5,042 nucleotides of DNA from JBCCLJ01 sp039026915 (GTDB taxonomy: Bacteria; Acidobacteriota; Thermoanaerobaculia; Multivoradales; Multivoraceae). Positions 1 to 5,042 of the stretch are shown in pieces; within the stretch, counting starts at the first letter, position 1; the number at the start of each line of letters is the position of its first letter. The notes under the pieces are model-generated. The model did not search any database. It had not been told where the DNA came from and saw only the letters and a program-made list of their open reading frames with translations. A program made the position numbers and the translations under genes. Where the stretch lies: assembly GCA_039026915.1 (NCBI GenBank), contig JBCCLJ010000350.1:1-5042 (forward strand), read 5' to 3'.

Positions 1-5
1 CGCCG

Positions 6-46
6 GCTGCGCCTGCGCAGCGCTGCCGCTCCTCGCAGTGGAGCGG
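6..46. repeat. Two adjacent perfect inverted repeats in the leader upstream of fmt
   Basis: Two hairpin-forming sequences lie side by side. The first has 7-bp arms at 6-12 (gctgcgc) and 15-21 (gcgcagc) with a 2-nt centre, so in RNA it would open to about 6 bp with a 4-nt loop. The second has arms at 26-32 (ccgctcc) and 40-46 (ggagcgg) around a 7-nt loop. Only three T residues (50-52) follow, so a classical rho-independent terminator is doubtful. They could be the end of an upstream transcript, a leader structure for fmt, or chance in GC-rich DNA. No reading frame across 1-104 looks convincingly coding: the + frame 1 peptide ends at TGA 106-108, overlapping the fmt start, but is Pro/Cys-rich and has a poor third-position GC bias. 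Confidence 0.35.
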
Positions 47-104
47 AGGTTTACATCGCGTTCTGCCCCTGTCCCCTCTCCGTTCCGTCCCATAGTCTTG
101 TGCG

Positions 105-1100
105 ATGACCGCCATCGAGCGCATCGTCTTTTTCGGCACCCCCGCCTTTGCGGTGCCGACACTGCAGGCCCTGGTGGCTGCCGGGCGCTCTCCCACGCTC
201 GTCGTTTCGCAGCCGGCCCGCGGTCGCGGCCGCGGGCGCCGTGTCGTTCAGCCGCCCGTTGCCCAGTACGCTCTCGACCAAGGTCTCGAGCTGGCGCAGC
301 CCGAGAAGGTGCGCGAGGCGGAGTTCCTCGATCACCTGCGTGCTCTCGAGCCCGATCTCGCCGTGGTCGTCGCGTTCGGTCAGATCTTCTCGCAGAAGCT
401 GCTCGACATCCCGCGCCTCGGCTGCGTCAACGTGCACGCCTCGCTGCTCCCCGCATACCGCGGCGCCGCGCCCATCGCTGCGGCGATTCGGTCCGGTGAC
501 GAGCGCACCGGCGTGACCACGATGGTCATGGAGCGCGGCCTCGATTCGGGTCCGATGCTTCTCGAAGAGTCGACTGAGATCGGCCTGCGGGAGACCTGCG
601 GCGAGCTGACCGAGCGTCTTTCGGTACTCGGTGCACAGCTTCTCGTGCAGACCGTCGACGCTCTCGAAGCGGGCACCCTGGAGCCTCGTGAACAGGATCA
701 CGACCTGGCGACGTTCGCACCGCAGCTGAAGAAGTCGGACGGCGCCATCGACTTTCGCAAGGAGGCTCGTCTGGTCGACGCGCACCTGCGCGGCTTCGAT
801 CCCTGGCCCGGATCGTTCGCCACGTTTCGTGGCGAGATCCTGAGTGTCCGTTCCGGTCGTTCGCTGCCGAAGAGGCAGCCGGGAAACGCCCGTCCCGGTG
901 AGATCCTCGGACTCGAAGGCGACGCCTTGGCGGTCGCCTGCGGCGAGTCGACCGTCTTCGGTCTCGAGAGCGTGCAGCGTCCCGGCAAGAAGCCGGTCTC
1001 GGCTCGCGACTGGGTCAACGGCAGTCGGCCCGAGCCCGGTGAGGGCTTCACGCTTCTCGAAGGGGCGGAGGAAGACGGACCCGCCGAGGCGACGAAGTGA
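105..1100 (+). CDS. fmt: Methionyl-tRNA formyltransferase (Fmt)
   Basis: Transfers the formyl group of 10-formyltetrahydrofolate to the amino group of methionyl-initiator tRNA in the cytoplasm (EC 2.1.2.9), giving the fMet-tRNA used to start translation. The 331-residue product is slightly longer than E. coli Fmt (315). The N-terminal formyltransferase domain opens with FFGTPAFAVPTL (9-20). It carries the catalytic triad known from the family: Asn109 and His111 in VNVHASLLP, and Asp147 in GLDSG. The hallmark SLLPxxRGAAPI spans 113-124. Residues 37-47 form the basic tRNA-binding loop, here unusually Arg/Gly-rich (ARGRGRGRR). The C-terminal OB-like domain begins near KKSDGAIDF (209-217) and includes FDPWPG (231-236). 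The ATG at 105 is firm, because an in-frame TAG at 93-95 leaves no earlier start, although no Shine-Dalgarno precedes it. The stop overlaps the rsmB start, so the two genes are probably cotranscribed and coupled. The acidic C-terminal tail (about 320-331) is not a family feature. Confidence 0.97.
   Translation: MTAIERIVFFGTPAFAVPTLQALVAAGRSPTLVVSQPARGRGRGRRVVQPPVAQYALDQGLELAQPEKVREAEFLDHLRALEPDLAVVVAFGQIFSQKLLDIPRLGCVNVHASLLPAYRGAAPIAAAIRSGDERTGVTTMVMERGLDSGPMLLEESTEIGLRETCGELTERLSVLGAQLLVQTVDALEAGTLEPREQDHDLATFAPQLKKSDGAIDFRKEARLVDAHLRGFDPWPGSFATFRGEILSVRSGRSLPKRQPGNARPGEILGLEGDALAVACGESTVFGLESVQRPGKKPVSARDWVNGSRPEPGEGFTLLEGAEEDGPAEATK
1086..1089 (+). promoter_or_regulatory. Probable ribosome binding site for rsmB (GAGG)
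   Basis: GAGG lies inside the last codons of fmt, 7 nt before the GTG at 1097. This is a good Shine-Dalgarno spacing and supports that GTG as the rsmB start. A longer GGAGGAAG at 1067-1074 is too far upstream (22 nt) to serve directly. Other starts in the window lack a comparable site, so this is one of the few visible Shine-Dalgarno signals. Confidence 0.45.
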
Positions 1101-2482
1101 GCCGCGGCAAGCGGCTGCCCCGCAGGCTCGAAGCGCGCGCCTCGAGAAGTGCTCACAACAACGTTCGCGATGCCGCCTGCTTCGTGGTGGCACGCACTCT
1201 TGCGTCGAAGGCACCGGTCGATACCTTCATGCGTGGGGCGTTCGATCGCTGCGATCCGCGCGACTATGGGCTGCTGCGGGAGCTCGTGCTCGGCACGCTG
1301 CGCTGGCTTCGGCGCCTCGACGACGTTCTCGTCCAGGCTTCGGGCCGTCCGCTCGACAAGATCCAGGACGAGCTGCTCGCGCCGCTGCGGCTGGGGATCT
1401 ACCAACTGCTCTTCCTGCGCCTGCCCTCGCACGCCGTGGTCAACGAGTCGGTCGAGCTGGCTCGTCAGATGACGCACAAAGGCGGAGCGAGCTTCACCAA
1501 CGCAGTCCTGCGAAAGGTAGCCAAGCGCCGCGGCCTCGACGAGTGGCCGGTGAAGGAGAAAGACGCGGTGCGGCGCGCCGCGATCGAGTGGAGCCACCCC
1601 GATCTGCTGGTCAAGCGATGGAACTACCGTTTCGGACTCGAGCGCACGATCGAGCTCATGCGAGCGAACAACGAGCGTAAGGACTTCCACCTTCTGGCGT
1701 TTCGCCACCTCGGCGGGCGGGAGCGGCTGGCCGAAGACCTCATCGACGAGGGCTTCGAGGTGGAGCCGTCGCTCATCGCGCCGCTCGGGCTGCGGGTCTC
1801 CGGCGGCAACCCGCTCGACTCGGAGGCCTTTCGCGCGGGACGCTTCTACATTCAGGACGAGGCGTCTCAGGCGGCGGCCTTGATTCCGCCGCCGACCGGC
1901 GACGAGCGCATCCTCGACCTCGCTGCGGCCCCGGGTGGGAAGACCCTCTCGCTGCTCAGCTACTGCCCCGATCTCGAGGTGCACGCCGCCGACGTTTCAC
2001 TGCCACGCCTGGCGCGCATGCGCGACAACCTCGATCGCCTTCGGCTCGGAGTCCAGCTGGTGTGCACCGACATCGCGTCGTCCGCATTCGGCCCCGGCTT
2101 CGACCGCGTTCTCGTCGACCTTCCCTGCAGCGGCACCGGGACGTTGCGCAAGAACCCCGAGATCAAGTGGCGCCTGAGCGACGACGAGCTCGATCGCCTC
2201 GGCAGCCAGGCGCGCACGCTGTCGGCGAAGGCCGCCGACCACGTTGCGCCCGGCGGTCTCCTGGTGCTCGTGAGCTGCTCGATCGAGCCGGAAGAGGTCG
2301 ATCGGCCGCTGAGTGAGATCGAGCGCGCGCGCGACGACTTCTCCGCGGTCGACCTCGCTCCTCTCCTGCCGCCGCACCTGCGGCCGCAGCTCGTCAGCGC
2401 AGGCCTCTGGCAGCTTCTGCCCGGCGAACAGCACGACGGCTTCACCGTCGGAGTGCTGCGCCGGCGGGGCGGCTCGCGCTAG
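1097..2482 (+). CDS. rsmB: 16S rRNA (cytosine-967-C5)-methyltransferase RsmB/Sun
   Basis: SAM-dependent RNA m5C methyltransferase; the family enzyme methylates C967 of 16S rRNA during small-subunit assembly (EC 2.1.1.176). The 461-residue protein has the full two-part architecture. An N-terminal NusB-like domain (about 20-150) contains LRLGIYQLLFLRLPSHAVVNE-type sequence at 97-117 and FTNAVLRK at 133-140. The C-terminal Rossmann methyltransferase domain (about 250-457) starts at YIQDEASQ. SAM motif I is DLAAAPGGKT (274-283). The catalytic pair of m5C methyltransferases is present: Cys344 in DLPCSGTG and Cys394 in VSCS. KNPEIKW (352-358) and the terminal DGF (447-449) also match. The NusB domain separates it from RsmF and NSUN-like relatives. 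The GTG start overlaps the fmt TGA (GTGA) and leaves a basic 20-residue N-terminal tail. The linker just before the catalytic domain (192-204) lacks the usual Pro-Pro and Arg-x-Asn residues. Confidence 0.96.
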   Translation: MSRGKRLPRRLEARASRSAHNNVRDAACFVVARTLASKAPVDTFMRGAFDRCDPRDYGLLRELVLGTLRWLRRLDDVLVQASGRPLDKIQDELLAPLRLGIYQLLFLRLPSHAVVNESVELARQMTHKGGASFTNAVLRKVAKRRGLDEWPVKEKDAVRRAAIEWSHPDLLVKRWNYRFGLERTIELMRANNERKDFHLLAFRHLGGRERLAEDLIDEGFEVEPSLIAPLGLRVSGGNPLDSEAFRAGRFYIQDEASQAAALIPPPTGDERILDLAAAPGGKTLSLLSYCPDLEVHAADVSLPRLARMRDNLDRLRLGVQLVCTDIASSAFGPGFDRVLVDLPCSGTGTLRKNPEIKWRLSDDELDRLGSQARTLSAKAADHVAPGGLLVLVSCSIEPEEVDRPLSEIERARDDFSAVDLAPLLPPHLRPQLVSAGLWQLLPGEQHDGFTVGVLRRRGGSR

Positions 2483-2484
2483 CG
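2477..2484. other. Palindrome CGCTAGCG containing the stop codons of two convergent genes
   Basis: The 8-bp perfect palindrome CGCTAGCG is centred between 2480 and 2481. Read rightward it supplies the last codon and stop of rsmB (CGC TAG). Read leftward it supplies the last codon and stop of the glycosyltransferase (CGC TAG). The genes therefore overlap tail to tail by 4 nt (2479-2482), and no room is left between them for an intergenic terminator. The positions are seen directly; any regulatory effect is unknown. Confidence 0.9.
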
Positions 2485-3156
2485 TTGCATTCGGTAGAGG
2501 CGCGCCAGCCGTTCGGGTGAGACTCCGACGAAGTAGAGCAGCCAGATCGACCAGTTGCGCGCGACCTGGCTCAGCGTGCCGCGCTCCAGTCGTCGCGCTG
2601 AGGTCGTGACGGAAGGTCGAAGAACGGCGAGCGACCCATAGCTTCGCAGTCGTCGCATGAACTGCAGGTCTTCGAGGATCGGTGACAAAGGAAAGCCGCC
2701 AACGGCTTCGATCGCGGTCATGGTGGCGAACTGCGCCTGGTCGCCCAGCGGAACTCCGAAGGTCCGGCTGCGCCAGTTGACGAAGCGCTCTCCCCAACGG
2801 AAGCGACGCTTCGGCGAATCGAAGCGCACCTCGAAGCCGCCGCCCACGTAGCCCTGGTCGACCGCCTCTTCGATCGCCTCGCGCGCGCCCGGCGCCAGCT
2901 GCGAGTCGGCGTGCAGGACCAGCGCGACGTCAGCTCGGCGCTCGCGCGCCTCTCGGACGCCCCGTGCGATCTGGCCGCCGCGACCGGGCGGGGCCTGCAG
3001 CACGACGTCCGCGAAATGCCCGGCGAGCGCCCGGGTATCGTCGGTCGAACCGCCGTCGACGACAATGACTTCGTCAGCGAAGCGCCGAGCGTTGGCGAGG
3101 GTCGCTTCGACCGAACGGGCCTCGTCGAGCGTCGGGATGAGGATGGCGAGCCGCAT
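2479..3156 (-). CDS. Family 2 glycosyltransferase, TIGR04283 type (rSAM/selenodomain-associated transferase 2)
   Basis: Probable nucleotide-sugar transferase with a GT-A fold; donor and acceptor cannot be read from the sequence. The 225-residue length is normal for the TIGR04283 group. Diagnostic segments appear in order: LAILIPTLDEA (3-13), VVDGGSTDDT (32-41), the LHADSQL segment holding the DxD-like metal/nucleotide site (81-87, Asp84), FDSP (112-115), GVPLGDQ (134-140), the ED pair before the MRRLR helix (162-171), TSARRLERG (185-193), and the C-terminal WLLYFVGVSPERLARLYR stretch (205-222), which is highly characteristic of this group. No signal peptide is seen; 202-212 is a hydrophobic patch that could associate with the membrane. 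The ATG at 3154-3156 places the conserved beta strand at residue 3 and has no Shine-Dalgarno. Genes of this type often sit beside a TIGR04282 partner, but none is present here. It converges on rsmB and diverges from moaC. Confidence 0.9.
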   Translation of the reverse strand: MRLAILIPTLDEARSVEATLANARRFADEVIVVDGGSTDDTRALAGHFADVVLQAPPGRGGQIARGVREARERRADVALVLHADSQLAPGAREAIEEAVDQGYVGGGFEVRFDSPKRRFRWGERFVNWRSRTFGVPLGDQAQFATMTAIEAVGGFPLSPILEDLQFMRRLRSYGSLAVLRPSVTTSARRLERGTLSQVARNWSIWLLYFVGVSPERLARLYRMQR

Positions 3157-3185
3157 CTTGGCAACGGGGAATCAGGGAGGCGCGG

Positions 3186-3194
3186 TGGTACGAT
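3186..3194 (+). promoter_or_regulatory. Possible extended -10 element for the moaC operon
   Basis: TGGTACGAT matches an extended -10 pattern (TG, one base, then TACGAT with two mismatches to TATAAT). It lies 58 nt upstream of the moaC ATG in the divergent intergenic region. No good -35 hexamer lies at 16-18 nt; the best -35-like string, TTGGCA at 3158-3163, is 25 nt away. No convincing promoter for the minus-strand glycosyltransferase was found in 3157-3252. The call rests on one weak motif only. Confidence 0.2.
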
Positions 3195-3210
3195 CCGCGA
3201 CGTTCCGAGG

Positions 3211-3233
3211 TGCCGCAATGTAGCAGTTGCGCA
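3211..3233. repeat. Imperfect inverted repeat upstream of moaC
   Basis: TGC-C-GCAA at 3211-3218 and TTGCGCA at 3227-3233 are inverted copies with one bulged C and an 8-nt centre; the inner core CGCAA/TTGCG (3214-3218 and 3227-3231) is perfect. It lies 19 nt before the moaC ATG and also within the possible leader of the opposite gene. It could be an operator half-site pair or a small RNA hairpin. It is far too small to be the molybdenum-cofactor riboswitch. Confidence 0.3.
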
Positions 3234-3252
3234 GGACCGAGACTTCACGAAG

Positions 3253-3744
3253 ATGAGCGAGAAACCTCCCGAAAACGCGCGTTTCAGCCACCTCGACGAT
3301 GAGGGCCGAGCGCAGATGGTCGACGTTTCCGAAAAGGCGATCACCCGCCGCGTTGCAGAGGCGTCGTGTCTGGTGCGGCTGTCGCCCGAGACCGCCGGAC
3401 GTCTACGCGAACTGCCCAAAGGCGACGCCATCGTCGTTGCTCAGCTCGCAGGGATTCAGGCCTGCAAGAAGACGTCGGAGTGGATTCCTCTCGCGCATCC
3501 TCTGCCCCTCGACAAGGTCGACGTCGAGATCGATCTCGAGGACGACGGAGCGCGCATTCGCAGCCGCGTCGTCACCGTTGCGCGCACCGGCGCGGAGATG
3601 GAGGCGCTCGTCGCCTGCTCGGCGGCGTCCCTGGCGCTCTACGACATGGTCAAGGCGGTCGAGCGTGAGGCCGTGGTCACGGATCTTCGTCTCGAGCACA
3701 AGAGCGGCGGCCGCTCGGGCGACTACCGGCGCAGCGACTCTTGA
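3253..3744 (+). CDS. moaC: Cyclic pyranopterin monophosphate synthase MoaC
   Basis: Acts with MoaA in the first step of molybdenum cofactor synthesis, converting 3',8-cyclo-7,8-dihydro-GTP to cyclic pyranopterin monophosphate (EC 4.6.1.17) in the cytoplasm. The product has 163 residues; E. coli MoaC has 161. Family landmarks run the whole length: FSHLDDEGRAQMVDVS (11-26), Lys56 in PKGDA, AGIQACKKT (66-74), IPLAHPL (78-84, His82), TGAEMEAL (112-119), YDMVKAV (130-136, with Asp131 and Lys134 as the active-site pair) and KSGGRSGDY (150-158). The usual IPLCHPL has Ala for Cys, which is not catalytic. The frame stays open far upstream, but that part lies antisense to the glycosyltransferase. The ATG at 3253 gives a normal N-terminus, with no Shine-Dalgarno. 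It appears to lead a rightward operon, and its TGA overlaps the TTG of the next gene. No other Moco genes are visible in the window. Confidence 0.96.
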   Translation: MSEKPPENARFSHLDDEGRAQMVDVSEKAITRRVAEASCLVRLSPETAGRLRELPKGDAIVVAQLAGIQACKKTSEWIPLAHPLPLDKVDVEIDLEDDGARIRSRVVTVARTGAEMEALVACSAASLALYDMVKAVEREAVVTDLRLEHKSGGRSGDYRRSDS

Positions 3745-4928
3745 GTGGTGAGGGCTTGATCGCCACCGGCCTCGATCGTCTCCTCGACGACAGCTCGTCT
3801 CTCCAGCGACGTCGCTATGCGCTGCTCAGCCATCAAGCCGCGGTGACGCCGACGCTGCGCCCTGCACATCTCGCCCTCGCCGACGCCGGCGTGCCGCCGA
3901 CCCTGCTGCTCGGTCCCGAGCACGGGTACTACGGCGTCGAGCAGGACATGATCGCTGCGGTCGAACGCGTCGATCCGTGGAGCGGTCTGCCGATCGTCTC
4001 GCTCTACGGTGACGACGAAGGCTCGCTGCGACCGCGCTCCGAGATCTTCGAGTCCCTCGACCTTCTTGTGATCGACCTGCAGGACGTCGGAGCGCGGTAT
4101 TACACCTACGCGGCGACGGCGGTCTGGACGGCGGAGGTGGCGCTCGCTGCTGGCTGCGAGGTCTGGGTTCTCGACCGCCCCAACCCTCTGGGCGGCGCGG
4201 TGATCGAAGGCAACTTGCCCGATCCGGGACTGGAGTCCTTCGTCAGCGCTTTCAAGGTCCCGGTCCGGCACGGTCTGACGATGGGCGAGCTCGTTCTGCT
4301 CGAAGCGCGGCGGCGCGGTCTCGATCGGTCGGCCGTCCGCGTCTTCGAGATGCAGGGCTGGCAGCGTCATCAGCTCTGGGACGAGGTCGATCGGCCCTGG
4401 ATCGCGCCCTCTCCGAACATGCCCAGCCTGATGACCGCGCTGGTCTATCCGGGTGGCTGTCTGATCGAGGCGACCCAGGTCTCGGAGGGGCGGGGCACGA
4501 CCCGGCCCTTCGAGCTCGTCGGGGCACCGTGGGTCGACGCCGTCGAGCTGACGGCCGACCTCGAGGAGCGCGGGCACCGTGGCGTCGCGTTGACGCCGGC
4601 CTTCTTCAAACCGCAGTTTCAGAAGCACGGTGGCGAGACCTGCGCCGGCGTGCAGATCGCCGTGACGCGGCCCGACGTCTTCGAGTCGCTACGCTTCGGC
4701 GTCGACCTCCTGGAGAGCCTGTCGATGCAGGGCGGGGGCGACTTCTCCTGGCGCCGCGACCCCTACGAGTTCATCTCCGACATTCCGGCGATCGATCTCC
4801 TGGCCGGCACGTCGACGCTGCGCCAGCGCATCGATCAGGGCAAGCCGATCGCCGACTGGATCGAGACGTGGCAGGCGGACGCCGAAGCGTTCGACAACGA
4901 GCGACAGAGCGTGCTGCTCTACGACTGA
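3741..4928 (+). CDS. namZ: NamZ/DUF1343-family protein (PF07075), putative exo-beta-N-acetylmuramidase without signal peptide
   Basis: Belongs to PF07075 (formerly DUF1343). Characterised members (B. subtilis NamZ/YbbC, Tannerella NamZ) release MurNAc from the non-reducing end of peptidoglycan fragments (GH171). The 395-residue product matches along its length: LLGPEHG (56-62; Glu60 is in the motif proposed as catalytic), GLPIVSLYG (82-90), IDLQDVGARYYTY (111-123), VLDRPNPLGG (143-152), VRHGLTMGEL (175-184), PSPNMPSL (223-230), YPGGCLIEATQVSEGRGTTRP-type sequence at 236-256, GAPWVD (261-266) and GVQIAVT (303-309). It lacks an N-terminal signal or lipobox: the conserved domain starts at once, and an in-frame TGA at 3666-3668 with no start codon in between excludes a longer N-terminus. 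A cytoplasmic role, perhaps on imported muropeptide sugars, is inferred. The TTG at 3741 overlaps the moaC stop (TTGA). TTG at 3756 is an alternative start, five codons in. Family call is sure; substrate is not. Confidence 0.9.
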   Translation: MSGEGLIATGLDRLLDDSSSLQRRRYALLSHQAAVTPTLRPAHLALADAGVPPTLLLGPEHGYYGVEQDMIAAVERVDPWSGLPIVSLYGDDEGSLRPRSEIFESLDLLVIDLQDVGARYYTYAATAVWTAEVALAAGCEVWVLDRPNPLGGAVIEGNLPDPGLESFVSAFKVPVRHGLTMGELVLLEARRRGLDRSAVRVFEMQGWQRHQLWDEVDRPWIAPSPNMPSLMTALVYPGGCLIEATQVSEGRGTTRPFELVGAPWVDAVELTADLEERGHRGVALTPAFFKPQFQKHGGETCAGVQIAVTRPDVFESLRFGVDLLESLSMQGGGDFSWRRDPYEFISDIPAIDLLAGTSTLRQRIDQGKPIADWIETWQADAEAFDNERQSVLLYD

Positions 4929-4932
4929 GATC

Positions 4933-5042
4933 GTGGCGCTCAAGGTTCATACGCTCGGCCTCGAGACGGCGGGCGGCGACACGCACCTGGACCCCGCGAC
5001 GCGGGCGGCAGCGTCGAGTCTTGCGGCGGAGATTCGCGGTGC
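4933..5042 (+). CDS. N-terminal fragment of an unidentified protein (cut by window edge)
   Basis: A GTG-started frame begins 4 nt after the preceding stop codon and stays open for 36 codons to the edge. The spacing and strand fit a third member of the moaC operon, and third positions are G/C-rich as in the neighbours. The peptide begins MALKVHTLGLETAGG and then becomes Ala-rich (about residues 24-32), with a predicted strand-then-helix look. I do not recognise a family from this fragment, and it does not match the start of MoaA, MoaD, MoaE, MogA, MurQ, AnmK or AmgK as I know them. No Shine-Dalgarno is evident, so the start is tentative and could lie further downstream. Confidence 0.5.
   Translation, partial: MALKVHTLGLETAGGDTHLDPATRAAASSLAAEIRG

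Noticed and set aside
45..50. GGAGGT resembling a strong Shine-Dalgarno
   Set aside because: No ATG, GTG or TTG follows at a usable distance, it is part of a hairpin arm, and it is 54 nt before the fmt ATG.
1..108. End of an upstream gene in frame 1, overlapping fmt by ATGA
   Set aside because: The overlap is attractive, but the 35-residue peptide is Arg-, Pro- and Cys-rich with weak third-position GC and no recognisable C-terminus, and the region contains tandem hairpins. It cannot be supported without upstream sequence.
51..1984. Long minus-strand open frames (51-1214 and 698-1984) antisense to fmt and rsmB
   Set aside because: They mirror two clearly conserved plus-strand genes, have Arg/Glu/Leu-rich low-information translations with no recognisable motif, and are what GC-rich coding DNA produces on the opposite strand.
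2911..3252. Upstream extension of the moaC frame into the glycosyltransferase gene
   Set aside because: The frame is open, but the extension is antisense to a conserved gene and has no family similarity. MoaC proteins start about ten residues before the conserved HLDxxG segment, which fits the ATG at 3253.
3157..3252. Molybdenum cofactor riboswitch upstream of moaC
   Set aside because: The spacer is only 96 nt and contains just one small bulged hairpin, much shorter and simpler than the known Moco element.
3723..4628. 301-codon minus-strand open frame antisense to the NamZ-like gene
   Set aside because: It lies inside a strongly conserved plus-strand gene, shows no family motif and is best explained as a GC-driven shadow frame.
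1..5042. High frequency of TCGA-containing words (ctcgac, gtcgac, ctcgag, cgatcg) as a possible repeated signal
   Set aside because: The words occur mostly in the coding frame as Leu-Asp, Val-Asp, Leu-Glu and similar codon pairs in GC-rich DNA. They show no periodic or array-like placement.

Overview
The window is GC-rich bacterial chromosomal DNA with no mobile element, CRISPR array or RNA gene that I could find. It holds four complete housekeeping or biosynthetic genes, one complete enzyme gene of the PF07075/NamZ family, and the first codons of a sixth gene that runs off the right edge. Strong G/C preference at third codon positions, tightly packed genes with 4-nt overlaps, GTG and TTG starts and scarce Shine-Dalgarno sequences suggest a free-living high-GC bacterium. 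Acidobacteriota, Myxococcota or a similar deep lineage would fit. That placement is a guess from general character, not from a marker gene.

Layout. Positions 1-104 are probably non-coding leader or the tail of something upstream; they contain two adjacent perfect inverted repeats. Positions 105-2482 hold fmt (methionyl-tRNA formyltransferase) followed by rsmB (16S rRNA m5C methyltransferase), joined by a GTGA start/stop overlap. This is the conserved translation cluster best known as def-fmt-rsmB; def is not visible here. On the minus strand, 2479-3156 encodes a family 2 glycosyltransferase of the TIGR04283 type. It converges on rsmB so tightly that the two TAG stop codons share the palindrome CTAG. 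A 96-nt intergenic region (3157-3252) separates this gene from a divergent rightward group: moaC (3253-3744, molybdenum cofactor synthesis), a NamZ/DUF1343-family protein (3741-4928, coupled through TTGA), and after 4 nt a partial ORF of unknown function (4933 to the edge).

How they work together. fmt and rsmB both serve translation: one formylates initiator tRNA, the other methylates 16S rRNA. moaC makes the pterin precursor of Moco. Its translational coupling to a putative peptidoglycan-sugar hydrolase has no obvious pathway logic, and may only reflect gene packing. The most notable points are this pairing, the firm absence of a signal peptide on the NamZ-like protein, the shared palindromic stop, and an unusual inter-domain linker in RsmB. 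I did not find convincing evidence for a new multi-gene system in this window.
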